From Triops longicaudatus (Eukaryota; Arthropoda; Branchiopoda; Notostraca; Triopsidae), in NCBI GenBank assembly GCA_022885665.1, contig JAGQDJ010000035.1:299256-363255 (forward strand): a DNA stretch of 64,000 bases, in the 5' to 3' direction. Position numbers and translations under genes: made by a program. Below the pieces are notes generated by a model. That model searched no databases and was not told where the DNA came from. It was given only the letters and a program-made list of their open reading frames with translations. This document shows positions 60,116-64,000 of the stretch, in pieces (positions within the stretch are counted from its first letter, which is position 1; every line of letters begins with the position of its first letter).

Positions 60116-62886
60116 TCAGGTCTTCCACCGGACAGACTGGAAGTAAAATTAAAGATTTAAAACTTAAAATTCCACACAAATGACTAAAATATTCATAAGC
60201 TTACAGATGTTTTCAAAGCTTGTTCAGCATAAAACCTGTCTTGAGTACCAGGCTCCAAAAATTCTATACACTGTTGTAAAGCTTGTCGATCCTTTAGGGC
60301 TATGTACGTGTCCACTACGACTCGGTACCGCTTAAATTTCTTCGCCAAACTCAAACGAATGTCAGAGGAGTCAACAAAAATCAGTAAGCGGTCCAAAATC
60401 GGTGTCGATCCACACAGCTGGAAGACCATCTCGACAAGTCGTATCAACGGTACGTGCCCACAATATTTCGCCGAGCCAAGTAACGACTACGGAAAATGAG
60501 AAAAAATAGAAAAACGAAACCAATGACAAAAAATAAAAATAATAGAGAAATAATCTACAATAATTTTTAAAAATATTATAAATATAACAATAAGAAAGGG
60601 AAATGAACACAAATCAATGAATGAAAAAATTGGCCTATCGTACAAAATGTACTACGATAACATTTACAGTGATTAAATATAATTTCTTCATGATTTACGA
60701 ATTATAAGTGTTGCTAGTTACTGGATTAGTTTAAATTAAAATAAAATTTGCGACCTTAAAAATATTGTAACAGAAACTTCATTGAAAACTACTTTCGTAA
60801 TCAGCAGTTTCTCGATTAAGTCAAAGTCTTTCTCGATTGCTCTGGCAGCAACAGCGTTCCATAGCCAGGCTTTATCTTCGATTTCGAATCTTTGTCGTAT
60901 AGCGGATGGCGATCCTAGTAAAGCGTCTGGAGTGTGCCAATGATGGAGACAGCAAAACTGCAAGGTTGGAAGTAAGGCGGAGCCAACCAGTTCAGCAGCC
61001 TTAGGGACTTGACCGATCAAAAGGGAAGACGGCAAGGGAGAATTCGGCACGGGGAGTTTTTGTGCCTCCGAAGACAACGTCATTTGCCGCTCTACAAAGT
61101 GTTCAAGTTCCATTAGAAATAATTATTAATATTAAGTAAATAATAACAAAAGTATCAAATAAATAATAACAATAATTGTTATTATTGCTCAATTTAATTT
61201 ATTATTGCAACTAAATATTAATACTTTAAGTCAATTTTTAGAATGTCTTCAAAATGCGAAAAGAAACGTCAAGTATTACGAAGCAGTTCGACGTGTTCTT
61301 GAAGCAACACAGCAGTGTCTTCAAGCTCAACCGTGGCATGAAAATGGTTTTTGTAGCAAGTTTGTAACGAGCGAATGGTTTGTCCTGCTGGGACCGGTTC
61401 TCTCTTTTGCTTCGCTGCCAGCAACCGTGAAACGGAATGTTTATACGACAACATGGCGGCATCGACACCACGTCCTAACATCCTAAAAACACAACATGAT
61501 TAAGAAAATACACGTTAACTAGGCATTTCCGGTGTACAAGAGCGAGACTATTGAAAAAAGTTTCGTAGACGGGGCAAAAATAAAGTAAATATGGTAAAAA
61601 CGGCACCCTATAGTACAAATATAACAACAAATAAATGAAAAAAAAAGAAAGACTAAAACCTGTTATAATATAACTAAAATTATTGACGAGGGTTAGGGTG
61701 AAACATTAAGTAAGAAAAACTACGAAGTGTAGAAAATAAGTTATTCGCTGTAAAAGACGCGAAACGCAAGCTTGGCGCCCATAAGGCGTAGTTTACTTTT
61801 GCGCTACCTAACCAATGTCTATTTTGCTTAATAACTAAAACATTTAATAAAATATTGTATATTGCAATAATCTCTTGTATAAAATTGAACATGATCGGAA
61901 ATGATTGTAAGGAAATGTGAGATCTTTGATATTTCCTCCAGTTTTCTATTGCTTACGTGAGGAAGTCCAAGGCAACCGTATAATCTTCTTTGGCTAGTAG
62001 TGCGCAAAGGTACTGTTGGCAGGCGATAGGTTTCACAGCCATAAGCCGGTTAAATAGTGTCGAGTTGAGAGTTTTCTTGAGGTAAAACACTACCTACGAT
62101 TATAAAGTGAGTTCGAGAAGGTATTTAGATTTTTGGCAAAGAAACTACAGCTGTTATGGCATCTCCGTCTCCAAGACTCATCGCTTGGTCCAAAAGCTCC
62201 TGTTTCTGTTGCAAGCTCCGGAAGGTGTGTAGGTTACATGGGCGACCCAGCATTAAATCTAACACGGCTTCGCGAGCTGAAGGACTCACCATCTATGAAC
62301 GGACAAATAATTAATTAATAAAAGAAAATTCGCATTAATTTCGAAAGGATTTGTCTACATAATCTAACTGAAAAACTTATTATTTTTCTGAATTTTTTCA
62401 AATTTAACTGTTTGCACTTGAAGGTTGCAAGTAATTCACGGCATTATGGCTTACGCATTTACTTATCAGATGTTACAACAAAGTAAAGGTAGGCATCCAC
62501 CCTCGAAATGAATTTATGCTATGGTTGGTTTACTTGGTAACCGATATTAATGTTTAGGTTGTATTTAATGGGTTCTCGCAGGAACGACGTCGGAGCGCTG
62601 CTGATTCCACTGCTTCCCGACGCTAGGCTGTTTAAGGACGATGTTGAAGTGGATGATTTTAATCTCGGTTTTTGGTCTAAAACCAAGTTTTCACGCAGTT
62701 GTTGGGATAACCTGGCTGTTTGGTTAAAGGAAACGCCAAAAAGGCCCGATTCATCCTGCAGGACACAAATATATCGTAGGAAACAGGGAAAGAAAAATAA
62801 TAAGATAAAACCTCTTCATTTTCGTTGAAGCTGAATCCTTTCATGCTCGAAGTATTCCAAAAATCTTCGTCGTCACCGGTCGCCAT
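60116..62886 (-). CDS. VIPAS39: VIPAS39 / SPE-39 (VPS33B-interacting trafficking protein)
   Basis: Endolysosomal trafficking protein that pairs with VPS33B. Eight minus-strand exons: 62886-62812, 62755-62534, 62292-62149, 62093-61957, 61482-61280, 61091-60793, 60486-60205 and 60136-60116; total 460 residues (human 493). The N terminus DEDFWNTSSMKGFSFNENEE follows the family start. NLHTFRSLQQKQELLDQAMS and DAITAVVFYLKKTL lead into the VPS16-C-like helical domain. LLQRQMTLSSEAQ, VAARAIEKDFDLIEKLL, LSLAKKFKRYRVVVDTYIAL and the end SSVRWKT also match the family in order. The Met at 62886 is preferred over 62907 because it starts next to the conserved acidic motif. Exon 1 has an unusual donor (GTTTTA). 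Phases agree at every junction. Confidence 0.93.
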
Positions 62887-63195
62887 TTCTAATGAGTTTT
62901 TGATCACTCTACGGTTTAATTCCGAATGGACTTCTCCTTTAATTTTTGCATCAACTTTTGAACAGAATCCTCAGAATCAAAACTTTAGGTGTAAACTATT
63001 CCAGGCATCACAACTTCGCGTGTACATAATTTTCCTGATAACAATTCATTGTTGTTTGTATACAACAAGGCAAAGGCCACTTTCGTGTTGACCTCGGACA
63101 TGCCTTTCGCTGATTGGTTGCAAGCCTAGCCCCACCTACGGTTGCCGCACTTACCTCACCGTTTTAGCGAATTCTGTGGGGGAAACTAGTACACA
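62887..63195. other. Upstream region of VIPAS39
   Basis: 309 bp with no gene. It should hold the VIPAS39 promoter; CACGAAAGTGGCC-type words and a CTGATTGG CCAAT-like box (about 63111) are visible. Confidence 0.3.
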
Positions 63196-63260
63196 CAGGG
63201 CCGGATTAAGGGGGGGGGGGCAAAAGGGGCAAATGCCCCGGGGCCCCCCGCCCTAACCAT
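63196..63260 (+). mobile_element. hAT-type terminal sequence
   Basis: CAGGGCCGGATTAAGG followed by a G-run, GGGGCAAATGCCCCGGGGCC and a C-rich block. This is the common end of hAT-like elements and is akin to the 56243 element (CAGAGCCGGATTAAC). The other end was not found and may lie beyond the window. Confidence 0.6.
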
Positions 63261-63367
63261 GGGTTATATACGATAGTTTGTTTTTAGTCCATATTTGTGT
63301 GATTTGTATGGGAAGAGGGCAGAGAAACGCTATAAGCTAGATGTATTAGCGCGCACGCGTGTGTGTT

Positions 63368-63410
63368 GATAAGTTTTGCATAGATAAGTTTGCGTAGATA
63401 AGTTTTGCTT
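63368..63410. repeat. Three tandem GATAAGTTTTGC units
   Basis: GATAAGTTTTGCATA, GATAAGTTTGCGTA and GATAAGTTTTGCTT follow each other directly (period 14-15 bp). Confidence 0.75.
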
Positions 63411-63684
63411 GCGCCGATAGAGTTTTACAGCCAACGTAACGTTGGTCGGTTGGCAAGCTTTGATGCGTTTACGAATTTGGAGGCCAGAGTTCGAACAACT
63501 CATAATCTTTGGCTCGACTTTGGGCATCCAAGAGGGACAATGGCGATTTGTCCAGAGGATATGGCATTCGTGTGTGAAAATTTAGGAGAATGTGCGAAAT
63601 CGCGTGAAGGAGTGGTAGTTGGAATTCTGTCAAGATTTACTTGGAAAGGAATAATAGTTTTATGTCTTGTCTTATGCGCAGAGC

Positions 63685-63760
63685 AGGCCCGTACCGTCGG
63701 GGGGGCCCAAGAGGGCCCGGCCCCCCCAAACGCAAGTCTGCCCCCCCCCAAGTAAAAAAA
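63685..63760. repeat. GC-rich repeat end
   Basis: The block GGCCCGTACCGTCGGGGGGG, followed by GGGCCCGGCCCCCCCAAA, resembles the repeat edge at about 7880. It may be the right end of the repeat that starts at 63196 or a separate insertion. A 117-codon frame running into it (63405-63755) has no motif. Confidence 0.4.
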
Positions 63761-64000
63761 TGGATATAAAGAAGAATTAATGGTTTTATTGCAAGATGAA
63801 AATGAAATAAGGAATCTTATTTATTCATATATATATACCATATATAATCTAGTAGTAGGCACAATGTATACAGAACAACTGACCTATGGGGTGTTGCATA
63901 ACAAATTTCTGTCTGCCTCACTGGTAGAGAGCAAGACGGTTAGTGCAAGAACTGTACTCTTACCGAGAGGCATTTCCATCTGTGTATCGTCTTGCAGCTT
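63761..64000. other. Window end, nothing recognised
   Basis: AT-rich sequence with a short TATATATA run near 63827. No gene supported before the window ends. Confidence 0.3.

Noticed and set aside
63405..63755. 117-codon plus-strand ORF
   Set aside because: Runs from spacer into a GC-rich repeat end; no domain and no splice context, although a weak gene cannot be excluded.

Overview
The window is eukaryotic nuclear DNA: spliced genes with mostly 50-90 bp GT-AG introns, AATAAA signals, AT-rich spacers and many decayed DNA transposons. A MADF-BESS factor, a seven-Ig Off-track/PTK7 receptor, a DM4/DM12-like secreted protein and twinstar-like cofilin point to an arthropod. A CRY-DASH gene, absent from most familiar insects, makes a crustacean or other non-insect arthropod more likely. 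The species cannot be named from sequence alone. All exon models were assembled by eye from splice signals, reading frame and recalled family homology.

Layout. 0.4-2 kb: ADF/cofilin (+). 3.2-4.0 kb: pogo/Tigger-like element. 4.2-4.8 kb: Ly6/three-finger GPI-anchor-type protein (+). 5-11 kb: repeat-rich spacer with a second copy of the Tigger-like element. 11.5-13.9 kb: PINX1 G-patch protein (+). 17.1-19.4 kb: MADF-BESS factor (-). 19.7 kb: a 60-residue unknown ORF (-). 20-25 kb: spacer with a split LINE and an inverted-repeat element. 25.1-28.6 kb: SLC7/LAT amino-acid transporter (+). 31.6-41.9 kb: PTK7/Off-track pseudokinase receptor in 14 exons (+). 41.9-43.4 kb: an element built around a reiterated 16-mer. 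43.5-44.3 kb: MRPL14 (-). 46.1 kb: tRNA-Glu(TTC) (-). 47.6-51.0 kb: RTF1 (-). 52.1-52.8 kb: small secreted or membrane protein (-), divergent from CRY-DASH at 53.4-55.6 kb (+). 56.2-57.0 kb: hAT element with a perfect 8-bp target duplication. 57.5-58.0 kb: ATP synthase subunit g (+). 60.1-62.9 kb: VIPAS39/SPE-39 (-). 63.2-64 kb: hAT-type and other GC-rich repeat ends.

The genes are unrelated housekeeping and developmental genes and do not form a pathway. For ten of the eleven protein gene models (cofilin lacks its Met exon), exon lengths sum to complete reading frames with consistent phases, which is the main internal support. I see no CRISPR, operon or clearly new molecular system. The least ordinary signals are the reiterated-motif element after PTK7, the loss of kinase residues in PTK7, a GC-AG intron in PINX1, an in-frame 18-bp duplication at a splice acceptor in the transporter, and two unidentified small proteins.
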